In this document: piece after piece, positions 31,891 to 40,120 of the stretch
How positions within the stretch are numbered: the first letter of the stretch is position 1
Layout: each line of letters opens with the position of its first letter
From: Pontibacillus yanchengensis
GTDB taxonomy: Bacteria > Bacillota > Bacilli > Bacillales > BH030062
Direction: 5' to 3'
NCBI RefSeq assembly: GCF_009856295.1
Contig: NZ_WMEU01000003.1
Location: 186,001-250,000 of the forward strand
Length of the DNA: 64,000 nucleotides
The notes under the pieces: generated by a model
The model's input: the letters and a program-made list of their open reading frames with translations, nothing else
What the model was told of the DNA's origin: nothing
The model's database searches: none
Position numbers and translations under genes: made by a program

Positions 31891-32892
31891 ATGAAATCTG
31901 CACTCGTGAAAATGTTGGTAGCTTGTTCTGTTCTTGTATTGGCAGCGTGTTCTGGTGGTTCTGACGAGGCGAATGGTGATAGTGGGACGACTATTAAACT
32001 AGCTCACTCTGCATCTGAGTCTCACCAGTACCATATAGCATCGAAGAAGTTTAAAGAATTAGTAGATAAGAAAACGGATGGCTCGGTTCAAATTGAAATT
32101 CACCCTAACGCTACAATGGGAAGCGAAAGCGAAGCCATTGAGCAGGTAATTGGCGGTACGTTAGATATGACGACAGTTTCTGCAGACAGTTCTTTTGCTA
32201 ACACGGTGGAAGAGATGAACGTGTTTGGCATTCCTTATCTATTCGAAAACAAGGATCATGTTTATAGTGTACTAGATGGTGAAATTGGTCAAGACTTACT
32301 AGAAACAGCAAATGAAAAAGGCATGAAGGCGCTGGGTTATTGGGAAGTAGGATTCCGTCACGTTTCCAACAGCAAACAGGAAATTAAGAAGCCAGCTGAC
32401 ATGGAAGGCTTGAAAATTCGAGTGCAACCTTCTCCAGTATGGGAAGCACACATGAAAGCCCTTGGCGCGAACCCTACACCAGTTGACTTTAATGAACTAT
32501 ATTCAGCTCTGGATCAAGGTGTTGTAGATGGTCAAGAGAACCCACTTCCTACCATCAACTCTATGAAATTCTACGAGGTTCAGGATTATGTATCCCTAAC
32601 ATCTCACACATATTCACCAGCAATTACAATCATGAGTGAAGAAACGTGGGATAAATTAAACGAAGATCAGCAAAAAGCTGTTCAAGAAGCAGTCCAAGAA
32701 ACTAAGACTTATGTACGTAAGACATTGGATGAAAAAGAGCAAGAAATTAAAGACAAGCTAAAAGAAGAAGGCGTAACCATTACTGAACCTGACCGTGAAG
32801 CCTTTAAAGAAGCTACAAAGAATGTGAAAGATGCGGTTAGTGATAAGGTACCTTCTGAATTAATTCAGCGAATTAAAGATGCAGCAGAATAA
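31891..32892 (+). CDS. TRAP transporter solute-binding lipoprotein (DctP family)
   Basis: 333 residues. Lipoprotein signal with lipobox LAAC (Cys20) followed by SGGSDEANGDS linker, then the DctP fold: IKLAHSASESHQYHIASKKF, VNVFGIPYLF-like segment (MNVFGIPYLFENKDHV), MEGLKIRVQPSPVWEAHMKALGA with the conserved carboxylate-binding Arg, and VVDGQENP. It captures an organic acid outside the membrane for the DctQM permease encoded next. A strong hairpin between it and dctQ would let the binding protein be made in excess over the permease. Confidence 0.92.
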   Translation: MKSALVKMLVACSVLVLAACSGGSDEANGDSGTTIKLAHSASESHQYHIASKKFKELVDKKTDGSVQIEIHPNATMGSESEAIEQVIGGTLDMTTVSADSSFANTVEEMNVFGIPYLFENKDHVYSVLDGEIGQDLLETANEKGMKALGYWEVGFRHVSNSKQEIKKPADMEGLKIRVQPSPVWEAHMKALGANPTPVDFNELYSALDQGVVDGQENPLPTINSMKFYEVQDYVSLTSHTYSPAITIMSEETWDKLNEDQQKAVQEAVQETKTYVRKTLDEKEQEIKDKLKEEGVTITEPDREAFKEATKNVKDAVSDKVPSELIQRIKDAAE

Positions 32893-32896
32893 TTTC

Positions 32897-32932
32897 ATAG
32901 ACCAGGATTTCCTTTCCTGGTCTATCTTTTTA
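32897..32932 (+). terminator. Intra-operon terminator/stabiliser after dctP
   Basis: ATAGACCAGGA and TCCTGGTCTAT (32897-32907, 32915-32925) then CTTTTT. Likely partial termination between binding protein and permease genes. Confidence 0.88.
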
Positions 32933-33007
32933 CCCTATTAACATTCACGTGGCAAAGGCTTGCTACTAAGCAACTCTTCTTTATCTTAAGGATAATAGGT
33001 GATATTA

Positions 33008-33475
33008 ATGAAGAAACTTGATTATTTCGTAGGAAAAATACTGGAATACCTTACGACCCTTTGTCTTATTGTAACGGTGGTGATCACCCTATTACAGGTT
33101 ATCTTTCGTTATGTGCTAGAGTCACCACTTACATGGTCACAAGAAATATTGATGATGTTTTTTGTGTACAGTATCTTTTTTGGCTCAGCGTTAGCTACAA
33201 GAAATGGGGATCATTTAGAAGTAGACCTTTTGGACAATGCATCCGAATGGGTGAAGAGGTTCACCGAAGTGCTCCGATTTGTTGTAGTTGGCATCATGAT
33301 TGTTTTGTTAACGGTATATGGATTTATGCTCGTACGAGATAATTTTGTATCAGGGCAGATGATGGCCACGGTAGAAATGCAGAAAGCTTATGTATATTTG
33401 GCATTGCCAATTAGTGGTTTGTTTATGTTGTATTACCATATGAAGAAGGTGATTGAGAAATGCTTTGGCTCGTAG
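33008..33475 (+). CDS. TRAP transporter small permease subunit (DctQ family)
   Basis: 155 residues with four membrane spans and the DctQ pattern FRYVLESPLTWSQEILMMFFVYSIFFGSALATRNGDHLEVDLL. ATG 33008 is chosen by AGGTG at 6-nt distance; GTG 32999 is in frame but has none. Overlaps the large-subunit gene by 16 bp. With DctM it forms the sodium- or proton-driven tripartite importer. Confidence 0.9.
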   Translation: MKKLDYFVGKILEYLTTLCLIVTVVITLLQVIFRYVLESPLTWSQEILMMFFVYSIFFGSALATRNGDHLEVDLLDNASEWVKRFTEVLRFVVVGIMIVLLTVYGFMLVRDNFVSGQMMATVEMQKAYVYLALPISGLFMLYYHMKKVIEKCFGS

Positions 33476-34737
33476 GTTTATTATTTGTACTGATCATACT
33501 AAGAATACCAATCGCCTTCGCACTTGGCTTTGTATCCTTTCTAGGCATTATGATGACGGACCCTGGCTTGTTAATTAATGTGGCAAGAAAAGTGTTTACT
33601 GGCGTTGATAGCTTTACACTAGTTGCTATTCCGTTATTCATTTTAGCTGGTGAAATTATGACATATGGCGGCATTTCCAAGCGATTAATTGATTTTTCAA
33701 AGACACTAGTTGGTCATTTGCCAGGTGGACTTGCCATGGTTGTCGTATTGGCGAGTATGTTTTTCTCCGCCTTAACGGGAACTGCTATTGCAGCTGCTGC
33801 CGCGATAGGTGGTATGCTCATCCCAGCGATGAACAAGGAAGGCTATGATATTCGTTTCTCCTCAAGCTTAGTAGCCACTTCCGCAACGATTGGCCCGATT
33901 ATCCCTCCAAGTATCGTATTGATTTTATACGGAGTAATCGCAGGTGAATCAATTGGTGAGTTGTTTTTAGCTGGGGTTGTACCTGGAGTCTTGATGGGTG
34001 CTGGATTGATGATCTATAGTTTTGTCATCGGAAAAAAGGAAGGCTATTACTCTCGTAGTGAGCGTGCTTCTCTTTTAGAAGTTTTAAAAGGTGCAAAAGA
34101 TGCGATTCTAGCTATTATTATGCCTCTGATTATTATTGGTGGAATTGTACTGGGGATTTTCACTCCAACAGAATCAGGTGTGATAGCGGTCGTTTATGCG
34201 ATTATCATAGGTATGTTTGTCTATCGTGAACTATCGCTGAAAGATTTATATCCAATTTTTCTTAGTACGGCGAAAACGACAGCCACCATCATCTTTTTAA
34301 TTGGTAGTGCCTCCTTATTTATATGGTTCTTATCATACAACCGTATTCCAACCGAGATTGTTAATATGCTTGGAGGAGTCGCCGAGAATCCAATATTATT
34401 ATTATTGATCATCAATGTTATTTTACTGTTGGCCGGAACGTTTATCGATACGATTAGTGCCGTGTCTATTTTTACACCTTTATTCTTGCCATTAGTAACG
34501 AATGCTGGGATTGACCCAGTACACTTTGGAATTATTCTAGCAGTGAACTTAACAATTGGAATGGTCACACCGCCACTAGGCGTCTGCTTATTCGTGACTT
34601 CTTCGATTGCGAAAATAAAAGTACCACAAATGTTTAAGTACCTTATACCACAAGTAGCGATATTAATTCTGGTATTACTAGCCATTACGTATATCCCAGG
34701 ATTGGCGTTACTTCCATTGAATTTCTTTGAAATGTAA
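33460..34737 (+). CDS. TRAP transporter large permease subunit (DctM family)
   Basis: 425 residues, about 12 spans. DctM signatures: VAIPLFILAGEIM, FFSALTGTAIAAAAAIGGMLIPAM, SATIGPIIPPSIVLILYG and VTPPLGVCLF. This is the transport channel of the TRAP system, taking the substrate from DctP. Translation is coupled to dctQ by overlap. Substrate unknown; other operon genes suggest an amide or amino-acid-derived acid. Confidence 0.92.
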   Translation: MLWLVGLLFVLIILRIPIAFALGFVSFLGIMMTDPGLLINVARKVFTGVDSFTLVAIPLFILAGEIMTYGGISKRLIDFSKTLVGHLPGGLAMVVVLASMFFSALTGTAIAAAAAIGGMLIPAMNKEGYDIRFSSSLVATSATIGPIIPPSIVLILYGVIAGESIGELFLAGVVPGVLMGAGLMIYSFVIGKKEGYYSRSERASLLEVLKGAKDAILAIIMPLIIIGGIVLGIFTPTESGVIAVVYAIIIGMFVYRELSLKDLYPIFLSTAKTTATIIFLIGSASLFIWFLSYNRIPTEIVNMLGGVAENPILLLLIINVILLLAGTFIDTISAVSIFTPLFLPLVTNAGIDPVHFGIILAVNLTIGMVTPPLGVCLFVTSSIAKIKVPQMFKYLIPQVAILILVLLAITYIPGLALLPLNFFEM

Positions 34738-34756
34738 GGAAGAAAGGTTGAGTGAA

Positions 34757-35524
34757 ATGAATCCAACCGAGGAACGGCTAGCTTTTCGAAAAGGGTTGAA
34801 AACAGGCACAACATCTGGAATGTGTGAAGGTTACGTCCAGACGAATATGGTCGTGTTACAGAAAGAATATGCATCAGATTTTCTAGCGTTTTGTAAAAAG
34901 AATCCAAAGTCATGTCCACTCGTGGAAAAGTTAGACACAGGGCAAGTTGCGCCTAATGTAGCTCCTGAAGCGGACATTCGGACCGACCTACCACGCTACC
35001 GTATTTATCGTGAAGGTGTCTTTGCAGAAGAGGTATTTGATTTACGGGATGTATGGCAGGATGACTTTGTGACATTTTTGATTGGTTGTAGCTTCACGTT
35101 TGAAAAAGCGCTCGTGGAGGCAGGTATTCCGTTGTTGCACCAGCTCCAGCAAAAAGTAGTACCAATGTTCAAGACTAACATTGAGTTAGAATCATCTGGC
35201 ATATTTGCAGGGAATATGGTTGTGAGCATGCGCCCCATCCCCAATCAGATGATGGATAAAGCTTTACGCGTATCCGAGCAATTTGGACATGCCCACGGAG
35301 GCCCGGTTCAGGTGGGTAACCCTGAGCAAATCGGCATTCAAGATGTAATGAATCCCGATTACGGCGAGGCAGTGAAATTCGATGAAAACATCAGCACCCC
35401 CATATTCTGGGCTTGCGGCGTTACTCCTCAAAACGTCGCCCTGAAAGCTAAGCCCAGTATAATGATTACACACGCACCAGGTCACATGCTGATCACGGAT
35501 GAAGTGGATGAGTATTATCGATGA
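34757..35524 (+). CDS. DUF1445 family protein (YcsI / D-glutamate cyclase-like)
   Basis: 255 residues from ATG 34757. The order RKGLKTGTTSGMCEGYVQTNMVVL, FCKKNPKSCPLVE, FLIGCSFTFEKAL and PIFWACGVTPQNVAL ... ITHAPGHMLITD is that of DUF1445 (putative hydro-lyase, YcsI). The mammalian relative interconverts D-glutamate and 5-oxo-D-proline; B. subtilis YcsI is encoded near 5-oxoprolinase genes. In this operon it may open or close a lactam of the imported compound. It is the last gene before a terminator. Confidence 0.85.
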   Translation: MNPTEERLAFRKGLKTGTTSGMCEGYVQTNMVVLQKEYASDFLAFCKKNPKSCPLVEKLDTGQVAPNVAPEADIRTDLPRYRIYREGVFAEEVFDLRDVWQDDFVTFLIGCSFTFEKALVEAGIPLLHQLQQKVVPMFKTNIELESSGIFAGNMVVSMRPIPNQMMDKALRVSEQFGHAHGGPVQVGNPEQIGIQDVMNPDYGEAVKFDENISTPIFWACGVTPQNVALKAKPSIMITHAPGHMLITDEVDEYYR

Positions 35525-35532
35525 TGATGGAG

Positions 35533-35560
35533 AGGCGCACTGATAGGTGCGTCTTTTTTT
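35533..35560 (+). terminator. Terminator of the GntR-TRAP operon
   Basis: AGGCGCAC and GTGCGTCT (35533-35540, 35547-35554) then T-run to 35560. Confidence 0.88.
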
Positions 35561-35610
35561 GTGCTGGGGTGTTATTGGGGGATGGAGAGGGGGTGGAGGA
35601 TATTTTGGCT

Positions 35611-35720
35611 CGGAGCAATTTTTTTGATTTGCGAGCAAAATTTTAGATTTCGGAGCAACTTTCGGATTTTCAGAGCAAAATTTGAAATTTGCGATCATAA
35701 TTTCAGATATCCGAGCAAAC
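35611..35720. repeat. Intergenic array with exact 20-bp period (GAGCA)
   Basis: GAGCA (once GATCA) occurs at 35613, 35633, 35653, 35673, 35693 and 35713, each followed by A/T-rich sequence such as AAATTTTAGATTTC. Non-coding; between the ends of two converging operons. Confidence 0.85.
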
Positions 35721-35803
35721 ACCCATTTCCGATCCCCCCTCACTCCAGCGCAAAATAGTGCCAGGAGCAACCCGACCTGCACCCCACCCACAACCCCAAG
35801 CAC

Positions 35804-35833
35804 AAAAAAAGCCAGGACCCGCAAGCCCTGGCT
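35804..35833 (-). terminator. Terminator of the dpp-ykf operon
   Basis: AGCCAGG and CCTGGCT (35810-35816, 35827-35833); T7 on the minus strand. Confidence 0.88.
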
Positions 35834-35844
35834 CTCCGCCAAAA

Positions 35845-36870
35845 TTACCGTATATTTACCTTAACTCCGTCAGAATGATGCGCACTGGAAGGAGTATCAT
35901 CAATTTCATCATTATACAGATGGCATGCAACATAGTGCCCCTTGCCGATTTCTTGCCATTTCGGTTCAATCTCGGCGCAGGCTTCCATAGCCATGGGGCA
36001 GCGGGTGCGGAAGACGCAGCCGCTTGGTGGGTTGATCGGGCTTGGGATTTCGCCGTCGATCACGATTTGTTCGCGCTCGTCTTCGACGTCTGGATCTGGA
36101 ATTGGGATCGCAGACAGGAGGGCGCGAGTGTATGGGTGGAGCGGATTATTATACAGCTCTTCGCTTTCGGTGAGCTCGACCATGTGGCCCAGGTACATAA
36201 CGCCGATGCGGTCGGATATGTGCTGCACCATCGAGAGGTCATGGGCGATGAAAAGATACGTGAGCTCTTTTTCCTGCTGTAATTTTTCCATCAAATTAAC
36301 GACTTGCGCTTGAACCGATACGTCCAGTGCAGAAATCGGTTCGTCTGCGATAATGATATCAGGGTCAAGCGCTAAAGCCCGCGCTATACCGATACGTTGG
36401 CGCTGGCCGCCGCTGAATTCGTGTGGATAGCGATTGGCGTGATCACGGTTCAGGCCGACCTCTTCCAGTAGCTCATACACACGGTCCAGTTTCTCTTTTT
36501 CGTTTGAGAACATTTTGTGAATTTCCATCGGCTCTGAAATAATCTCTTTCACCGTAGAACGTGGGTTCAAAGATGCGTATGGGTCTTGGAAAATCATTTG
36601 CATCTGGCGGTTCAAGGCGAATTTTTCTTTGTTGTTCATTTTATGAACGTCTTCGCCTTTATAAAAAACCTCACCTTCCGTAGCTTCATATAACCCCATG
36701 ATTGTGCGTCCTGTCGTGGATTTTCCGCAACCCGATTCGCCAACGAGGCCAAATGTTTCACCTTTATACACTTCAAAACTGACATCATCGACAGCCTTCA
36801 AATTCTGGTTTTTGCCGAGGCGAAAGTATTTCTTTAAATTTTTCACCTGCAGGGCGACTTCGTTTTTCAT
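35845..36870 (-). CDS. ykfD: Peptide ABC transporter ATP-binding protein, YkfD (OppF/DppF type)
   Basis: 341 residues from ATG 36870 (GGGAGGAA before it). Walker [10 protein letters not shown], signature [16 protein letters not shown], Walker B DIIIADEP and the OppF-type C-terminal cysteine cluster ([15 protein letters not shown] ... ACHLY), which in homologues carries an iron-sulfur site. It is the second ATPase of the Dpp importer, the first being DppD. Gene order dppABCDE-ykfABCD is the B. subtilis order, which supports the symbol. Start overlaps the stop of ykfC by 4 bp. Last gene of the operon. Confidence 0.9.
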   Translation of the reverse strand: MKNEVALQVKNLKKYFRLGKNQNLKAVDDVSFEVYKGETFGLVGESGCGKSTTGRTIMGLYEATEGEVFYKGEDVHKMNNKEKFALNRQMQMIFQDPYASLNPRSTVKEIISEPMEIHKMFSNEKEKLDRVYELLEEVGLNRDHANRYPHEFSGGQRQRIGIARALALDPDIIIADEPISALDVSVQAQVVNLMEKLQQEKELTYLFIAHDLSMVQHISDRIGVMYLGHMVELTESEELYNNPLHPYTRALLSAIPIPDPDVEDEREQIVIDGEIPSPINPPSGCVFRTRCPMAMEACAEIEPKWQEIGKGHYVACHLYNDEIDDTPSSAHHSDGVKVNIR

Positions 36871-37793
36871 GATGATTCCTCCCAAAAGCGGCGGGCTGCG
36901 CATAGCTCTTTTTCATAGTAGGTATCTGCTAGCTCTAGGACTTCTACGTTTTTTCCTGTCTTTGGTGCGTGGAGCATTTTGCCGTCTCCGTAGTAAATGC
37001 CAACGTGATGGACGGCGCCTTTTCCTTCTTCATAGGCAAAATAAATCAGGTCGCCAGGCTGTAGTTCTTCTAATGGAACCTCCTTCCCGCGATTGACCTG
37101 ATCCGACGCATCGCGTGGTATCTCGTAGCCATTGGCTTTGTGCATGTTGTAACTAAAGCCGGAGCAATCGTAGCCATAAGAACTCATGCCTCCCCAAAAA
37201 TAAGGAAGGTCGATAAATTTTTCTCCAGCCGCGACAATATCAATGCCAGCTCCTTTTGGTATGTCATCGCGAGAAATGTACACTTCCACGTCAGCTTCTG
37301 GTAAAAAACCATCTCCATTTGGCGTGTGGACCTTCACGAAGCCATCCTGAATATCCAGGTAAGGAAGGATCGTTAAGTAACTCAACTCCAGTAGGGGTTC
37401 TTTTTCTAAATTATATAATGTCGTAGAAGATGTTGTGACAAGCGCTACAGGGCCAGCATCCCAGTGATCATCCTCGATTTCCTTAAGCTGTGCGCTCGGG
37501 ATCCAGCCAGGATAACCGCGTTGGTCTTTTTTGGATGGTTGATGTGGTGCGATGATGTGCGACCAACCGTCTTTTTCTTCCAGCAAAAGAACGTCCTCGC
37601 CGTATAACAACTGAGATTGAACGAGGTTATCGTCACATAAAGCCACGCGTGGCTCGTATGTCATCGCATCATACCATTCTTTTAATCGTAGCGGATTCGT
37701 TAGTCCAGGTTCGTCGATTTCTCGGGCTGAGGTGGGGGAGGTCCATACTGTCGCAACGGGAACCTGTACCACCCAATTTGTGTTCGCAGTCAT
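36867..37793 (-). CDS. ykfC: Gamma-D-glutamyl-L-diamino acid endopeptidase YkfC (NlpC/P60)
   Basis: 308 residues: two SH3b-like regions (about 10-170) and an NlpC/P60 domain with Cys210 ([10 protein letters not shown]), His263 ([10 protein letters not shown]) and His275 (MLHAPKTG). No signal peptide, so it works in the cytoplasm, as known for YkfC, which cleaves murein-derived peptides to release L-Ala-D-Glu. AAGGAGACG precedes ATG 37793. Its product is the substrate of YkfB. Confidence 0.92.
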   Translation of the reverse strand: MTANTNWVVQVPVATVWTSPTSAREIDEPGLTNPLRLKEWYDAMTYEPRVALCDDNLVQSQLLYGEDVLLLEEKDGWSHIIAPHQPSKKDQRGYPGWIPSAQLKEIEDDHWDAGPVALVTTSSTTLYNLEKEPLLELSYLTILPYLDIQDGFVKVHTPNGDGFLPEADVEVYISRDDIPKGAGIDIVAAGEKFIDLPYFWGGMSSYGYDCSGFSYNMHKANGYEIPRDASDQVNRGKEVPLEELQPGDLIYFAYEEGKGAVHHVGIYYGDGKMLHAPKTGKNVEVLELADTYYEKELCAARRFWEESS

Positions 37794-37812
37794 ACAATCG
37801 TCTCCTTATTAG

Positions 37813-38898
37813 TTAGTTTTCGTAATACACGTGCTGGATACCTAGGCCAGATCCTTCTGAAAAGCTAATATGACGGCCATCATAGTGAATACCACCATTG
37901 AGTAAGTCTTTGCTCAACATTAGAGGTGCGTCAAAATCAACGCGGGTGATGTTGCGTTGACTAGCTGCAAAGTGGGCAGCGGCTGTAACACCAAGCTTTG
38001 TTTCAATCATGCTACCGACCATACATTCAACACCAAAGCTCTCAGCTAGCTTATTGATTTGCAAAGCACGGTGAATACCGCCTGCTTTCATTAATTTAAT
38101 GTTCAACAGATCTGCGCTTCTCGTTGCGAGTACGCGGCGTGCATCATCGGGTGAAAAGATACTCTCATCTGCCATGATTAACGTATTGGTATTGTCCGTT
38201 ACCTGCTTTAGACCTTCTATGTCATGCGCTTTTACAGGCTGCTCAACCAGTTCGACGTTGAGGGAAAGCTCCTCCATACGCCGTATCGCATAAATCGCTT
38301 CTTTTGCAGTCCAGCCTTGATTGGCATCGAGTCGAATGGTAGCTTCTGAGCCGATTTCGTTGCGTATCGCTTGGATGCGGGCGATATCGGTTTCCATGTC
38401 GTCTTTGCCAACCTTGATTTTTAGGACTTTAAAGCCATTTTGTATATATTCCGCTGCATCCTCCGCCATCTCCTCAGGACTGTTCACGCTGACGGTGTAG
38501 TCTGTTTCTAAGGAGCTTAAGCTTCCACCTAACAATTGATATAGAGGCAGTCCACATTTTTTTGCGAAGCAGTCGTGTAGCGCTATATCGATAGCCGCTT
38601 TCGCACTTGTGTTGCCAACCGTTGCTTTATGTAACGTGTAAAAAACGTTCTCCCGTTCAAGGAGCGTCATACCGAGTATAGCGGACTTCAGTATATGCTC
38701 AATCGTTTCCTTGATGCTAAACAGACTCTCTCCAGTTATAACGTGGGTGGGAGGTGCTTCTCCCCAACCAACAGTACCATCGTCGCATGTAACTTTTACA
38801 TAGATAGATTCTGCAACGGTTACAGTGCGAAGGGCCGTTTTAAAGGGTTTTTTTAATGGAATCGCCACCGGATACGTTTCAATCGACTCGATGTTCAT
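37813..38898 (-). CDS. ykfB: L-Ala-D/L-Glu epimerase YkfB
   Basis: 361 residues of the enolase superfamily (MLE subgroup). From the second Met (38898) the key residues fall at Lys160-x-Lys162 (KIKVG), Asp191 (RLDANQGW), Glu219 (VEQPV), Asp244 (ADES) and Lys268, as I recall them for the B. subtilis enzyme; AAAGG also stands at proper distance from this Met and abuts the first ATG (38907). The enzyme turns L-Ala-D-Glu into L-Ala-L-Glu so that ordinary peptidases can use it. Middle gene of the recycling set. Confidence 0.93.
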   Translation of the reverse strand: MNIESIETYPVAIPLKKPFKTALRTVTVAESIYVKVTCDDGTVGWGEAPPTHVITGESLFSIKETIEHILKSAILGMTLLERENVFYTLHKATVGNTSAKAAIDIALHDCFAKKCGLPLYQLLGGSLSSLETDYTVSVNSPEEMAEDAAEYIQNGFKVLKIKVGKDDMETDIARIQAIRNEIGSEATIRLDANQGWTAKEAIYAIRRMEELSLNVELVEQPVKAHDIEGLKQVTDNTNTLIMADESIFSPDDARRVLATRSADLLNIKLMKAGGIHRALQINKLAESFGVECMVGSMIETKLGVTAAAHFAASQRNITRVDFDAPLMLSKDLLNGGIHYDGRHISFSEGSGLGIQHVYYEN

Positions 38899-38911
38899 GG
38901 GCTTCATCCTT

Positions 38912-39835
38912 TCATTTTACTCCAGGTGAAATATGGAGCGTTTTGCTGTTGCTTGATAGATTGGCTGTAGCGCCGAGCGGTACAGCGAAGTGGGGGAAGC
39001 AGTGTCCAATCTTGAAGCCGGAAAGTACGGGCTTATGTAAATCAGAAAAATAATGCTCTAACACTTTATCAAGTGGAATCGCTGCATCCTGATCCTTCGG
39101 CTCAGCCTTGTTAAAATCTCCAACGATGATGCCAGCTGCATCATGTAATTTCCCGGCTTGCTTTAACTGATTCAAAAAGGAATCAATCCGATATGGTTCT
39201 TCGCCAATATCCTCGATAAGAAGCAGTTTTTCAGCTGTGTCAACTTCGTATTCCGTACCAATAGATGTAACGAGTAAAGACAAATTCCCACCAACAATTT
39301 CACCAGAGGCTTCTCCTTCAGAAAGTACAGTAAGTGGGGAGATACCTTCATCATATGTAAGAGAAGTAGGCTCAAATAGTTGTTGAAACATCTCGCGTGA
39401 TAGCGAGTCGAATTCCTCTTTTCCAATATCCGAGCTAAGCATGGGTCCGTGAAACGTAACGAGGTCAGCTTTTTGTCGAAAGGCAGTATGAAGGTACGTA
39501 ATATCGCTGTATCCCCAGAATATTTTCGGATTATCACGAATCAAATCGAAATTTATTTCCGAGGAAATACGACTTGTTCCGTACCCACCACCCGCACAAA
39601 TAATGCCTGCAATATCAGGATTTTCGAACATTTTATGCAAGTCTTCTAGTCGTTCTTCGTCAGTTCCAGCCAAATAGCCATTTTTCTCGGACACATATTT
39701 CCCGAGCTGAATATTCAACCCGAGCTCCTCTTGCAAAAAGGGGAGAGCTTTTTCAAGATATTCTTGGTTAGGATGACTCGCTGGTGCAATAACGCCAATA
39801 GTGTCACCAGGTTGTAATCGATTTGGTAGAATCAT
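38912..39835 (-). CDS. ykfA: LD-carboxypeptidase family protein YkfA (peptidase S66)
   Basis: 307 residues. S66 features: GDTIGVIAPAS at the start, ICAGGGYGTSRI, the nucleophile Ser110 in WGYSDITYLH, and the late Glu/His region LLIEDIGEEPYRID ... GFKIGHCFPHFAVPLG. Such serine peptidases cut L,D bonds of cytoplasmic murein peptides. ATG 39835 after AAAGGAGG is the start; upstream codons run into the 20-21-bp repeat array. Works with YkfB and YkfC on peptides brought in by Dpp. Confidence 0.9.
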   Translation of the reverse strand: MILPNRLQPGDTIGVIAPASHPNQEYLEKALPFLQEELGLNIQLGKYVSEKNGYLAGTDEERLEDLHKMFENPDIAGIICAGGGYGTSRISSEINFDLIRDNPKIFWGYSDITYLHTAFRQKADLVTFHGPMLSSDIGKEEFDSLSREMFQQLFEPTSLTYDEGISPLTVLSEGEASGEIVGGNLSLLVTSIGTEYEVDTAEKLLLIEDIGEEPYRIDSFLNQLKQAGKLHDAAGIIVGDFNKAEPKDQDAAIPLDKVLEHYFSDLHKPVLSGFKIGHCFPHFAVPLGATANLSSNSKTLHISPGVK

Positions 39836-39871
39836 ATATGTGCCTCCTTTCTTAGTATAGAGGTGGAGTGC

Positions 39872-40015
39872 TATCTCAGAGTCGCCGATATATTTGGTGA
39901 CTCGCGTAAATATTGAGAAAATCGCTGATATAACATCCAAAGTCGCTGATATATGTATAATAACGCCGATATCTGCCAGAATTCCACGGATATCGTCCCT
40001 CGACACAGTCGATAT
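39872..40015. repeat. Intergenic array with 20-23-bp period (TCGCYGATAT)
   Basis: TCGCCGATATA, TCGCGTAAATA, TCGCTGATATA (twice), ACGCCGATATC, ACGGATATCG and GTCGATATG are spaced 20-23 bp apart. The core is the complement of ATATCAGCGA in the array at 26565. It lies inside the dpp-ykf operon between dppE and ykfA. Confidence 0.75.
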
Positions 40016-40045
40016 GCTCCCTTACATAAACAGAGGTTAACTCTG

Positions 40046-40090
40046 AAAAAAGAGGACTACTCACACACACGAACGTGTGCATGAGAGCCC
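40046..40090 (-). terminator. Hairpin between dppE and ykfA
   Basis: CTCACACACAC and GTGTGCATGAG (40060-40070, 40075-40085, one mismatch) with T6 some bases later on the minus strand. It could uncouple ykf expression from dpp or trim read-through. Confidence 0.7.
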
Positions 40091-40120
40091 TTTGATTTCA
40101 TCATTATGCGTGCGTGTAAA

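Noticed and set aside
35264..35842. A 192-codon minus-strand frame at the end of the DUF1445 gene
   Set aside because: Covers the 20-bp array and the antisense of DUF1445; no ribosome site.
35758..36282. A 174-codon plus-strand frame over ykfD
   Set aside because: Antisense shadow of a clear ABC ATPase with all motifs intact on the minus strand.
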